Source: Vandiemenella viatica (taxonomy: Eukaryota; Arthropoda; Insecta; Orthoptera; Morabidae). From it: a DNA stretch of 64,000 nucleotides. The notes below the pieces were generated by a model. It saw only the letters and a list, made by a program, of their open reading frames with translations. It was not told where the DNA came from and searched no databases. The stretch is taken from NCBI GenBank assembly GCA_031002005.1, contig JARYHS010008074.1, positions 177,034,494-177,098,493 on the forward strand. The letters run 5' to 3'. Below, one piece after another: positions 11,825 through 22,884 of the stretch. The translations under genes and the position numbers were made by a program. Each line of letters starts with the position of its first letter. Position 1 is the first letter of the stretch.

Positions 11825-12050
11825 ACTGGTGACCTGGGCAATCGGGAGGACGCCGATTTCGAATCCCCGACCGGGCATCCTGATTTGGGTTTTTCTATGG
11901 TTTCTCCAAATCACTCCAGGCGAATGCCGGGTTGCTTCGTTTAAACATCAATGGCCGAATTCCTTTCCGTCCCTCGCACCCCATCCTTTCCCTTTTCTAA
12001 TGACCTTGACGCCGACGAGGCGTAAGGCCATAGGAAAAAAAAATTGATTC
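11825..12050 (+). repeat. tRNA-SINE copy
   Basis: Plus-strand copy with the B-box region (GATTTCGAATCCCC), CCGGGCATCCTGATTTGGG, ATCACTCCAGGCGAATGCCG, the GGCCGAATTCCTTTCCGTCC block, GACGCCGACGAGGCGTAAGG and an A9 tail at 12,034-12,042. The tRNA-like head is eroded. Confidence 0.75.
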
Positions 12051-12059
12051 GTTATCACT

Positions 12060-12490
12060 AGACACACACAATGATGATGGTGCCTGGTTCCCCCTCGCCG
12101 ACCACAAGTACTTGTCGCCCACCCCTGACATGCTGACGCCTCCGCTAATTTGCCGGCGATTGCTTTTTAATCGCGGCCGCCGTATGGTATGGTATGACAG
12201 TATCGGCCATTGGCGCGCACTGCCGCTTGTTATGCTAATGGCTGCCACAATCATCACTTTGTGGGTGCCGGCGCACAATGCCGCTCCTGATTGGCCGCCG
12301 ACTGACCGATTAACGTCGGTGGTGGTGGAGGGGGTGCGGCGTCTCCTTACACGCTGTGCGCTAGACCGTGCTCCGCCGGGGAAAAAAACACTGTCCGCCA
12401 CTGTCTCGACCGCTCCGCGCCACAAAGAACTAGTTCTCTTCCGAGCTGTTTCTTTGGGCAGCCGCTCGTTACGGCCTCTTTTGAAATCTG
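12060..12490. other. CpG-rich island, possible regulatory element
   Basis: The composition changes sharply to GC- and CpG-rich (GCGGCCGC at 12,174-12,181 and many CG dinucleotides) inside an AT-rich region. Overlapping open frames exist on both strands but neither resembles a protein, which is what GC-rich DNA gives by chance. An octamer-like POU site, ATGCTAAT, lies at 12,232-12,239, and an ACAAT Sox-type core at 12,247-12,251. It could be an unmethylated promoter, a first exon or an enhancer. That role is inference. Confidence 0.4.
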
Positions 12491-12715
12491 AAAGGATTTA
12501 ACACGAGTAGACCAGAGTCGAATGGTGGTACAAAAAAAGAATTACCCGACGCCCAGCCGACGATTTTTGTGATTTAGCTTTGTCACGTGAAGTAATCTTC
12601 TTTCATAGTTTCCACAACCTCCTCACGATACTGACTTCTATTTCTTCGAAATTTCAAGACAGAGAAGGATATTATTGTAACATACGTTTCATCCACAACC
12701 AGATAACGCAATCGC

Positions 12716-12962
12716 TTTTTTTTTGGCTTATTGTTTTACGCCTCGTCGACGTCGAGGTCATTAAAGACGAGAAAGGACACGGGTCAAGGAACTGGAAGTA
12801 ATTCAGCCATAGCCTTTTGAAGGAAGCATTCTGGCATATGCCTGGAGTGATTTGGGAAAACCAAGGAAAACCCAAATCTTGATACCCGAATGGGGAAACG
12901 AACCGTCGTCCTCCCGAATGCGAGGCTAGAGCGTTAACCGCTCACCCACCACGCTCGGTAGG
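12716..12962 (-). repeat. tRNA-SINE copy with near-perfect target duplication
   Basis: Full-length minus-strand copy. The A-rich 3' tail appears as T9 at about 12,716-12,724, then GCCTCGTCGACGTCGAGG, the GGCCATAGC/CTTTTGAAGGAAGC block, GTGATTTGGGAAAACC, CTCCCGAATGCGAGGC, and the head CGCTCACCCACCACGCTCGG. GCAATCGC (12,708-12,715) and GCAGTCGC (12,963-12,970) flank it with one mismatch, consistent with a retroposition target duplication. Confidence 0.8.
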
Positions 12963-13099
12963 GCAGTCGCAAATACCTTTAAAAGTAAAAAAAGTCCAGC
13001 CAGTTTAGATTCTGAAAATAAGTTTTGTTGCTGTTATTTGTTTCCACAAGGTCAGAATTTTTTAACAGATTAAACAAAAAAGACTGGAAACCAAATAAT

Positions 13100-13305
13100 A
13101 TTTTTTTATGGCTTAACCCACCTTCAGCGACGACATCATTAAAGTAGGGGAAGGACGGGAAGGAATTCGGTGATGGCTTTTTCAAGGAACCATCCCGGCT
13201 CACCTGGGGTGACTTCTCGAAAACTATGGGAAGCCGAAATCAGAATGGCCGGAACGGTATTTGGTATCCACAATACGAACCCAAAGCGTTACTACTGATC
13301 TATGA
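13100..13305 (-). repeat. Diverged tRNA-SINE copy
   Basis: A T-run at 13,101-13,107 is followed by GGCTTAACCCACCTTCAGCG, CGGGAAGGAATTCGGTGATG, AAGGAACCATCCCGGC and CGAAAACTATGGGAAGCCGA. The head is degraded. Confidence 0.6.
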
Positions 13306-13309
13306 GGCT

Positions 13310-15080
13310 CAGTCAAATGGTATTACAAATACCAAATAATGAAATACGAAAGACGGGAAAATGTCTATTAATGTGGGGAAAGAAGATAGGCAGGCAAGAT
13401 AAAATGTTCAATAACTCTTCCGCAGTAAAGTAAGAAGGAATCACATGGTTTGGGAATGTTAAAAGAATGAAGCAGGTATTCCAAGAATATTGTTTGTAAT
13501 TGAAACAGTGGGGAAGGCGTTCGAGAATAGCACGTAATATGCTATTGTGTTTTGACAAGCTACACTGGAGAGACAGTCGGAGAAGTGTCGCCCGTCAGTG
13601 TGGCCCAGTGCACTGGGTCGGGGAGGTACAACGGGACAGGGTACAATCCCAGGCCATCGCATATCCGTTGTCCTGACTGCGGTTTAGGAGCGTCCATAAA
13701 GCACGTAGCTCCATTTCAGCCTCCTGTGATCTGACCCTCCCCCCCGCCCTCCCTCCCGTAGGTCGACGTGGCTTCTCCCTCACCTTCGACGTTGCACGTA
13801 GCTTGTTTTCCTTATTCATTCTAGAAGTCATTTTGTATTTTTTTCTATTATGGATTATCGTAAATTTCATACGGAGCTATTAAATGACGGAAATAAATAT
13901 CCACATGCTGTTATATGTTCAGTACCTCATTTTAACTATGACAAATAATATGAATGAAAAGCTACGTGGCCTGGCTGGGAAACAGCCCCACGTAGCCCAG
14001 CGTAGCTTTTCAGCCAACCTCTTCCGTCCCCCCTAGATCGAGCCACGTAATTTATAGATACTCCCTTTTTAGGAGGTTTTCGCAGGCCACTAAGCGATTA
14101 CCCGGACGGTCCCCAATCTCCGACTCACAATCTACACATTTCAAAACTAAAAATACACTTATCACACGTTGAACATAGTTACACGTTTTATAGATTGATA
14201 ACCGTAAAATAAAAGCTCCAAATTCGATCATTCCAACGGTTAGTAATTTTTTAGTGGCAGCAGACCTCAAAATATTGGGAAAAGTAACTGAAGAAGAAGA
14301 GAAACTCGCAGAAGTATCAAAACTATCGGAAATACTCGTAGATGTGCGTATCAGGTGTTGTTAATAAAATTTTGATACCGAAAACTAAGCACTTGCTATA
14401 ACTGTTCTAGAGCATCTTTAGTTATCAGCCACAACTGGACCCGGCAGCCGACAATGGAAAAACGAGGTACGATTTTCTTTTAGGTAATTAAGTCGTAAAA
14501 TCTTGTCATTATAACAAAATTTATTTTTATTGTGAAGTATTCACCAGTATACTCTTTAGCGTATGTATTAAGGCCACCTCTGCCCATATAGTGGTTGGGT
14601 CACAGCTCTCTATATAGCTTAGAGTGAGGTGTCTTCGGGTCTTCCAGGAAGGCACATTGTGATGCAGATGTCCTTCAGACAATAGACGTTGTCAACGGAA
14701 AAATGGGTAAGGGTCCCCGTCAGCCGTATATATACGGACATGAACATTTCGACCATAAATCATTCATTACGCTTCCAGGTGATTAAGATTTATGCCGACC
14801 ATTATAGTTCGCGCTTTGAGAAGTAATATTACGTTTATTAATAACCTCGCAACCACACAAACTGAAAAACTACATGCTCCTCTTGATACGAGACGGTAGT
14901 AACTGAACAAATACGGTTAATCAAAACTCTGCTCATCAATTATTCGGTCATCAACTCCCAAGACAAAAGCTGCCTGGACAAGTTGCCCAGCTCAATCCGT
15001 GGCGAGCAAGTTTGACTCGTGTTGTGACCCCCCCCCCCCTTCCCACATTATTTGTTTTGCAACTGGTTTAATTATTATCG
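13310..15080. other. Intergenic, nothing firmly recognised
   Basis: No supported gene. AGCGTAGCTTTTCAGCCAAC (14,000-14,019) recurs in diverged form at about 22,372-22,391, a short shared repeat fragment of unknown type. A C-run lies at 15,029-15,038. Confidence 0.35.
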
Positions 15081-15082
15081 TT

Positions 15083-15124
15083 ACTAGTGTAAGCCCGTGA
15101 CCGTTTTTTGCGTATCGTCACGGG
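15083..15124 (+). repeat. Start of ACTAG-type dispersed repeat with a hairpin
   Basis: ACTAGTGTAAGCCCGTGAC opens here, resembling the starts of the repeats at 1,298, 20,453 and 60,056. CCCGTGAC (15,094-15,101) and GTCACGGG (15,117-15,124) form a perfect 8-bp stem with a 15-nt loop. The far end of this element was not defined. Confidence 0.4.
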
Positions 15125-15540
15125 TCTAGAATAGTTCCAGTTTTCAGGATGAAAATTATGACAGGTTGACTTGATTGGACCAAATATAAACTTCACCTGT
15201 ATTTCAGAGTGAATAAAATCTCTTGAGCTTGAAGAACTCAGTAACATTAATAGAGGTAGGTATTAAACACGAGCAGGGACGATAGCACAATCCTATAATT
15301 GCTTAAATACAAACTTGACTTGTATTTGACCCTTAAAGTTCACTCTGCAAAATTTAAAATATTCGTGTTTGCCTCGAAAGCATCACGTTGTTCTTTACTG
15401 AGACTGGGCAAACACTCATAATTTAATCAATGGTCATTTAATGTGATTAATCGTGCAATTTCATCAGTCAACTTGATGATGTGATGGTCTGTGCAGCCAC
15501 CTCTCGGTCTATAATATATTTCTTGTTTTATGTATTATCA

Positions 15541-15750
15541 ATTTTTTTTTTTTTTTCTCTCTCTCTATGGCTTTCGGCAGCTGAGGCCATACAGCCAGCT
15601 CAATGTGAATAAGTCATCATGCAGTGTTTATATTCAGTATCTTGTAAGTATGGACACCACAGGACGGACAGGACATTCACACACACACACAACACTTAAC
15701 ATCCATGCCCGCGGCCGGATTCGAACCGGCGACCTTCGGCACGCGGATTA
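15541..15750 (-). repeat. Second SINE family copy (tRNA-derived)
   Basis: The tail is a T-run plus (CT)n at 15,541-15,566, and the tRNA-like B box is at 15,717-15,735 (reverse complement of GGTTCGAATCC). Between them lies GGCTTTCGGCAGCTGAGGCC / ATACAGCCAGCTCAATGTGA. The body is unlike the main SINE family. A related 3' end lies at 19,506-19,570. Confidence 0.6.
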
Positions 15751-15884
15751 TCAATTCTTGATTTTGTTGATAGTATGGGCTATCCTTTTTACGAAAATTC
15801 GCCATTTCGTAGGATAGGATAGTCGATAGCGTATTGAGGTCATACAACAGTTCCCATTCTGATATTAGGTACGCTTTCATACTA

Positions 15885-15951
15885 GGTGGGTCTCAAAAAA
15901 TTTTTTTTACCTAAAAGTGGGTCGTGTACCAATAAAGGTTGGGAACCGCTG
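15885..15951 (-). mobile_element. hAT transposon terminal fragment
   Basis: On the minus strand the segment starts CAGCGGTTCCCAACCTTTAT, a terminal inverted repeat typical of hAT (Charlie/Tip100-like) transposons, followed by GGTACACGACCCACTTTTAGG-like subterminal sequence. The opposite end and any transposase are absent, so this is a relic. Confidence 0.5.
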
Positions 15952-15954
15952 ATA

Positions 15955-16454
15955 TAAAGTATCTTTGGTCGGACACAGTTGGCCATTTGCCAGTAGAGTA
16001 TCTGTGGTGAAGGTCGCTCGAAGAGCTAGCGTAGCAAGTGTTATGTGCCGTTAGTTGGTATTGTTAGAATACGCAAGCTATAATGATTTACCGAATTAAT
16101 GTAAAATAAACTGTAATGACGTGATGGAAGCAGAGAAGTATTAAATCTAACGTGTCTGATTAGAACTCTTTGATGATTTAGTAATAATATCTTCCGCTTA
16201 ATTCGAGGGTAGGCTATGTTTCAACAACTGTAGTAATTATAAAAACTTATCAAACTGGTGGCTCGCGAGTGTGAGAGACGGTGATAGGGCCAAACCATCA
16301 AAAACACGCTATAACCACCGTTTAATGTGGAATCATAAGGGTCACATTGGTAAATTATAGCAGCGAGTTAATTAGTTTACGATGGTCGTATCAATACAAG
16401 AATAACGGCGGGCAGTTCGCAATTGACGAAACCTGCCAGGACAGTTCACAATGT
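15955..16454. other. Intergenic, nothing recognised
   Basis: No gene or repeat identified. Confidence 0.4.
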
Positions 16455-17886
16455 TGTAGTGGGTGCCTTGGTGGGCAAACTACGTTAAATTTATCTTTCA
16501 TACCTTTATGATGAATAAAAGGGGATTTTTAATTTTAAATTTTATGAAGGAGTGAAAATATATTAATTTTGCAAGAATCTCGATGTTAGTTGGAATTTAG
16601 GAAAATTGTCACACTGTGACATTTATTTTCTTATCATTGGCAATTACAAGCCTGAGCGAATTTACCGTTAACATTAACATAAATTGATAAAATCATAAAA
16701 GCAACGCTCAGAGGTACAATTAGCCGTCATGAGCAAGCAAACAATTGTATATTTACTTTTAAATCCATCTCAGAATTAAAATGCAAGAAATAATGACAAT
16801 TGGAAACAATGAAAAATACAAGTTATGACGGCCTCAGACAAAGGTATCATAATACTGTGACTTTATACGTAAAAGAAAATCATGGGCGCCACGAATGAAC
16901 AATATATCAATAGAAAATGACTAGTTCTGGCAAATTATGCCGCTAGCTCAGGGGTTTTTACAATTACTAAGTGAGAACATGGATCTATCCTCTCAAAGTC
17001 GCTTAAGGATTCAGTTTCACGGAATGTGCAATCAGATGGGTTGGTCGTAATAAGTTACCATTGTAGTTCTGCGTCTGATGTCTGCGGTGATCGGTGATAA
17101 CCCACGGTATGTGAGATTGTCTCACACGGCGGCTACAGACACGTCCTGTCTGTTAATGCGCATCATCGCATTACTGGCAGTGTCGCCTTGAGGAAGTCAC
17201 TCCATCAAGCCGGCAGCGTCAGAGTTTTTACGACACCAGGAGTCGAACTGCAGCAGATGGCGAGAGAAGCCAACCTTCCAAGTCCACCTCAGACTAGACT
17301 CGCGTAGAATCGAATGTAGCATGTCCAGCTCCTCGCTCTTCGGTCCACGAGGAAAACTTCTGGCTCCTTCCCCTTGCAGTCTCGAAGATCACATTCAACA
17401 GAAAATTCCCAGGATTTTACGTTATATGCTCATTTGGATTGGATCTTCAGGTTGGCACCTAATGTCACGTGATATCCCCGATATCTCATTTGCCCCGCTT
17501 AACTAACAGAGGTCGGAAATACTCGGCTGCGTTCGGGGACGACTCTGTGTTCGGGCGGCAGGCATTTCCCGCCAGGTGAGTGACCTTGTTGACCGCCCAC
17601 CCCCAAGGAGCAGAATATGTCGTCCGGAAAAACCCTAAATCCGCGACTTCCTGTCGCCATGGTTCGGGAAGACCACGATTAGCTTCAAGCCTACACAGCT
17701 CAATAATTCTTCAATATTCGCTTTAATAAGATACACTGAATGTCACCATTTCATTACAGTCCTCACTTGGAATCTTGCGTACTTTAGGAAATTACAACAA
17801 AAACCTATTTAGGTAAATTACTCTTATATTATTATTTATATAATAAAAATGCACATTGGAACGTGGCGACAGCGCGTCACGTTACA
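16455..17886 (-). mobile_element. Solo LTR, 1.43 kb (copy 1)
   Basis: This interval is the reverse complement of 54,538-55,965 over its whole length. Both copies have the same ends: TGTAAC on one side and CTACA on the other, so TG...CA as in LTRs. A 4-bp target duplication flanks each one: ATGT at 16,451-16,454 and 17,887-17,890 here, AACC for the other copy. There is no internal gag-pol and no paired second LTR nearby, so recombination has left a solo LTR, most likely of a Ty3/gypsy-type element (inference from TGTAACRTGAC-type ends and 4-bp duplication). The first 30 bp can form a hairpin (GTAAC / GTTAC type). Confidence 0.75.
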
Positions 17887-17892
17887 ATGTGG

Positions 17893-18643
17893 ATCAATGG
17901 TTATGTATTGTAGAAGTGCTTCCCCTAGGTGGTTAACTAAGTCTAAGACATGAAGAGCGCTAAACAGACTGAGGAGTGGTGTAGTAGCATAACAAAGGAT
18001 AATTTAGCTAGATTGCGCTATCTCGAAGATCCTAACTCGCGTAATGTGACGTAGAACAGACCATCCTGCAACTATACAATTGCCCGCAGTGCTCAAAAAC
18101 CTGCACTCTACAAGACCTCCTTCATGCCTCTAACAACGCTGTACAAGTTGCTGACTTTTGGTCATTTATAACGTGAATCGAATGATGTTGATTGAGATCC
18201 ATTTCTTTCTTTTGTTCTATCTTTCTGCCTTCTCTTGTTAACACTATAGTTTGTGTTTCTAAATATTGTAACATCTGGAGTTAGCTGATTCGCAACCCAG
18301 GGCCGTTACCGCTGATTAAAACATCCGGTGTTTCACAACCTACGTGCTAAAAGTCGATATCAGTGTTTCACAAACAGCGAAGCAGGTTAAAATAAAACAA
18401 TTTTTTTGTGATTTCCTGGAAATTTATTCAGTTGTCGAGAACCATGCGAACAGTCAATAAAACATCATCATGTAAATCATCGTCATGTAAAATATAGATT
18501 TAATGTTACCTCAAGTTGACTCTAACTCTGGTCGAAGATTTGCTTTGACCTCAGTATGTACGTGGCCTAATTCAGCAGTGGCCTTTCCAATTATCTTGTT
18601 TGGTCGCGCCGAAATGTCGTCAACAGTTTTTCGTTTTACAATA
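17893..18643. other. Intergenic, nothing recognised
   Basis: No gene or repeat identified. Confidence 0.4.
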
Positions 18644-18653
18644 GTTCTGACCT

Positions 18654-18898
18654 TTTTTTTCTTGTTTTTAAACTGCTTTACGTCTCTCAACAGCGAGGTC
18701 TTTAGAGACGGGAAAGAATGGGGGCAAGGAATGGGAAGGAATTCGACCATGGCCTTTTGAAGGAAGCATCCCGGCATTTGCCTGGAGTGATTTGGGAAAC
18801 CATGGAAAACCCAAATCTGGATGCCCGGACGGGGATTCGAACCGCTGTCCTCCCGAATGCGAGGCGAGAACGCTAACCGTTACACCGCCACGCTCGGT
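18654..18898 (-). repeat. tRNA-SINE, full length, perfect 10-bp target duplication
   Basis: The clearest copy of the family. The minus-strand order is: tRNA-like head CCGAGCGTGGCGGTGTAACG with A box, B box GGTTCGAATCCC, a CCGGGCATCCAGATTTGGG body, the GGCCATGGTCGAATTCCTTC block, then GACGTAAAGCAG and an A-rich tail. GTTCTGACCT occurs exactly at 18,644-18,653 and at 18,899-18,908, proving insertion by target-primed retroposition. No protein is encoded; it would depend on a LINE in trans. Confidence 0.9.
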
Positions 18899-18909
18899 GT
18901 TCTGACCTA

Positions 18910-19500
18910 AAATGGTAGAATAGTAGAGTAAAATCCTACTCAAGACACAGAAAAAAAATGCGATTCTACATACCTGTAATAGTTCAATTTCACAATCACT
19001 TAGAATGGCTGAGAGATCCAGATATTTTCACTATGTCACTCACGGCACTATTAGTCTCTTCCAACACTTTACACCATTCTTTTGTACGACTTTCACACAT
19101 GAACAGTACGTTACAATTAATCTAGGTGTTTCGTTTTAAAAATGACACTTTTCCACGAGTATCGCCGTTGATCGTTTCTTCGACACATGTACTATTGGAC
19201 GACATGGTGAAAACTGATAAGTGATAACTTACTTTGTTTGATAATGTGATGAAGTGTGAACAGAACTATAATCTCGCGTTTACCTTCTCCGGGTTGCCCA
19301 TCACCGTACGACTCCTTGTTTACTTGGGTTGCGAAACACCGGTCAATCTGACCACCGAGAACAATAGCAGGTTGCGAATCGCCGCAAGCCCGTAGCATCA
19401 ATGCTTTTGAGACGAAATAAATAAAAAGCAAAAAATTAAAATGTTTCATCGAATCTATTGCCAATTTGAGAGCTGCGTCAGTTATTGTGGTATTTCGTAA
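18910..19500. other. Intergenic, nothing recognised
   Basis: No gene supported; the minus-strand open frame around 19,192-19,464 shows no recognisable features. Confidence 0.35.
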
Positions 19501-19505
19501 AGAGG

Positions 19506-19570
19506 TTTTTTTTTTTTTTTTTTAAAAAATGTGGCTTTAGCCATAGGCTAATACAGCCAGTAACATCATA
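19506..19570 (-). repeat. 3' end of second SINE family
   Basis: A T-run (19,507-19,523) is followed by GGCTTTAGCCATAGGCTAAT and ACAGCCAG, matching the tail-proximal part of the SINE at 15,541-15,750. Confidence 0.45.
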
Positions 19571-19599
19571 TAATATATTCAACTGATTATGAATTACAT

Positions 19600-20450
19600 T
19601 TTAAGTACATATGACATACACAGAGAATCTTGAGAGCATTTTCTTGCTCGATGCATTGAATATCCCTTTGTTGTTATATTCTATTTTTTGTCTGTATTAC
19701 GTATTTGTGCATTTCTTTTATTGCTTTCAGCGATGGTGAGGATAAGACTTGTAAAGAGTTTAAAAGTCAGTGTATGAGGCCAACAGGTAGCGCTGATCAA
19801 CTCCTAGGCAACGCTGGTTGTTTGTCATGGTAATATCGCTGTGTAGACCCTGCCAACAGCTCGAACCACTCCCAACAAGTAGCGTGTGTCGAGTTATGTT
19901 TAAACTCAACTGAACACATTTTAGAAGGTGCGAAGAAGATGTTTCCTTAATAACTGCAGATAACAATCATAGTTCAAAGTTGAAGAATCAATAAACCATA
20001 TGAACTGGTTTAAAAAAAAAAAAAATGCTTCATCACACTCTTGTGTTCTTGTATTTAAGAAGCTTTGTCAACTTCCTGATTTTATTATCACCAAATGCAA
20101 TTATTGTAATCCTGGTTCACTGTCAGTCTCTTCCCTATTATTTTCTGGTGTAAATGACTGAATACCTTCTGTAACGTATCTTTTTTCCCATTATGCACGC
20201 TAAAAAGTTACCAATTTAGATACAAACCACTTATCACGACATGATTGTAGTAATAACCTAACGTATATCTGTTCCTACTATAAATCATTTATTGAACGGG
20301 GCAAAACTCGTAATTAAAAACATGTTGAGTTATTTTAATTTTAATTAGAATTAAGTTTTAAAAATGTGTTTGTGAAAATATTTTTGAAAATCGTCAGACA
20401 TTTAATGTGAAACAGACACCTTATTCAAATTTTTCTTAATGCTTTATGTA
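19600..20450. other. Intergenic, nothing recognised
   Basis: AT-rich DNA without supported features. Confidence 0.4.
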
Positions 20451-20452
20451 AT

Positions 20453-21915
20453 ACTAGCCCCAAAGCCCGTCAAAAATAACTGGTTTAACGAAGTGTTATG
20501 GTAATTTATTTCTCAGCAGTGGCTTAGCTAAATAGAATTGTTATAAAATATAATTCATTGTAATTTATCATCCTTTGTGCTGTAGCAAAAATCTTCAGTT
20601 GTCAACTTGGTCCAGGCTGCATCTCAGCCTAACCACAATCTCCACTAATATTGCTGCTAGAAAAGCAAGCTTCAATCACGTGCGAGTAATTCATTCCCTG
20701 TACCGTATGTCAGTGTCATCATGCATCGCGATATTAACTTGATCTAAAATCTTCACAGATTCTTACACTTTTCTTTCTTAATACATGTGACGAAGATCGC
20801 TATTTTAACGCCTGAGACAGCTTAGATCGGCTGATATAATGACCCCAGTTAAAACGAAGGATGCTATACATAAATCTTAACAACTTACGTTATGCCACGT
20901 AATATTTAATTTTGGTTTAGGCCACATATATCGCGATCAATTTGGAACTTGTTTCATTCAAACCATGTAATGATTTCAGTTGAGAAAAACTGATAATTAA
21001 TATGCCAATTTAAACGAAATACATTCTTTTCTTTCAGTGTTCTGACAATTCATGTCTTAGCAATTGCTTAACTAAATAGAATTGTTATAAAATAAAATTC
21101 AGTGTAACTCCTCGTTCAAACCTAACCACGTAGTACGATAAACTTTCCGCCAGAAGAACAATACTTCAATCTCACGCATATTAATACATGAACTGTATCG
21201 CGTTGTAGTGTCAATAATGCATTGCGATATAAATTTGATCAAAAATCTTCAAAGGTTTTTACACATTTCTGTTTTGTTATCCGTGATTCAGACCGATATT
21301 AAAACGTTCGAATGGTCGATACAGTTGCTGAAATAATAGGCTCGTAATATTACACAGTAAAAGCAAAGTAAATTAAAATAAATCTTATAAACTTTTATTA
21401 TGCCACGCCTCGTATTTGTTTTAAGTGTAGTGTAAGATGCACAGATCACAATCAGTGTGCAACTATTTCCTTTCTAACGAATTAATAATTTAAATAATTA
21501 TTTTGAAAAAAGAAACTAAATTTTTCATGCCCTCTGCCGTAATGTCAAATGCCAGTTGTAATTCTGATCCATGCTAAGTAACAATCTAACCAAAACTTTC
21601 ACTACATTGATGCTCGAAAAACAAAGCTTTTATCTTACATATCTATGGACAAAGAATTTAAGGAATACTTATGTGTATCAAGAGAATATTATGTAAATAT
21701 AAGCATCTACTGAATGATATGCCGATTTTAACTCTATAAATACTTTTATTTCGGTGTTCTGTCAGTTAATTTATTCGCGGATGCTTGGAAATGTTATTAA
21801 ATTACACGCATTACCAAGAATAATGGCGTAAAGCGTGACGACATTGCGCGACGTCATAAAGTTACGTCATGCCGTGACAGACGAGGTCATAGTTGCTTAT
21901 TATAGTATTAGATTA
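20453..21915 (+). repeat. ACTAG-type dispersed repeat with about three diverged internal units
   Basis: It starts ACTAGCCCCAAAGCCCGTC and seems to end at a TATAGTATTAGAT phrase near 21,900-21,913. Internally, TAGCTAAATAGAATTGTTAT near 20,526 recurs in close form (TAACTAAATAGAATTGTTAT) near 21,068. GCATCGCGATAT (about 20,723) recurs as GCATTGCGATAT (about 21,220). A third weaker unit follows near 21,540-21,720. The period is about 0.5 kb. No protein is encoded. Confidence 0.5.
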
Positions 21916-21989
21916 GTAAAAATATTGTTACTGAGTTCACCAAGATGCAGGATTATTGGAAGAATTCAATAAAGTGTTAGCTGGTTCCA

Positions 21990-22168
21990 GTCCTAGCGTG
22001 GTGGGTGAGCGGTATCGTTCTGGCCCCGCATTTGGCAGGTCACAGGTTCGAATCCCCATCAGGTCTTTCATATTTCTGTTTTTCATGGTTTTTCGAAATC
22101 ACACCAGGCTTCTAATGACGTCGACGTCGGTGAGGTTTAAAGCTGAAATAAAAAATGAAAAAATCGAT
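21990..22168 (+). repeat. tRNA-SINE copy
   Basis: Head CCTAGCGTGGTGGGTGAGCG with an A-box-like segment, then GGTTCGAATCCCC B box at about 22,046-22,058, a shortened body and GACGTCGACGTCGGTGAGG, ending in an A-rich tail around 22,150-22,165. Confidence 0.75.
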
Positions 22169-22618
22169 TAATAAATTATCACAGTTTTAAACTTGTCGAC
22201 TAGTATACGAAGGATCACAGTGTACGTTTTCTAATTACTGTAGTGCATCTCACTCCTTTGTGAAATATAAAGAGAATGAGGCATGCGACACTGTTCGTCG
22301 GGATTGGACGTTAATATTCTGAGACACCCGAGGGGGAATTTCGGAAGTGTAGACTAGAACTGGTAGCTTAGCGTAGCCTTCCAGCCAACCCCACGTAGTT
22401 TATGCCACGCTCTCTTAGCTCTACCTATGACCGAATTATTGTGTAAGCCAGATTTTATGTTCTTTTTTACTGTTACACCCAAATACTTCCTCGGAATAGA
22501 CCATATCAGTAACTGAACTGTTTACTCTGTATCTCTGAACGAACGGATTCTTTTCGTTAGTTATGACCATTGCCTGCTGAGTCAGTCAGTTTAATTGCAG
22601 AAACAGAATTATCACACT

Positions 22619-22870
22619 TTAAAAAAAAAACAAAAAAAAAAAACTGCTTAACGTCTCTTAACAGCGAGGTCTTTAAAGACGGGAAAGGATGGGGTGCAAG
22701 GAATGGGAAGGAATTCGGCCATGGACTTTTGAAGGAAGCATCCCGGCATTTGCCTGTAGTGATTTGGGAAACCATGGAAAACCCAAATCTGGATGCCCGG
22801 ATTGGGATTCGAACCAACGTCCTCGCGAATGCGAGGCCAGAACACTAGCCATTACACCACCACTCTCGGT
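22619..22870 (-). repeat. tRNA-SINE, full length, tail reversed in base composition
   Basis: Body and head match the copy at 18,654-18,898. ATCACACT (22,611-22,618) and ATCAGACT (22,871-22,878) flank it with one mismatch, a likely target duplication. The tail is odd: the plus strand shows A-runs next to the 3' end (22,621-22,643), meaning a T-rich tail on the SINE's own sense strand, whereas other copies have an A-rich tail. Confidence 0.8.
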
Positions 22871-22884
22871 ATCAGACTCCTATT

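Noticed and set aside
12112..12501. 129-residue open frame in the CpG island
   Set aside because: An equally long frame exists on the other strand and neither resembles a protein; length follows from GC content.
16455..17886. The 1.43-kb repeat as a Helitron (because of the hairpin near one end)
   Set aside because: Both copies have TG...CA ends and a 4-bp target duplication, which Helitrons do not make; an LTR explains everything.
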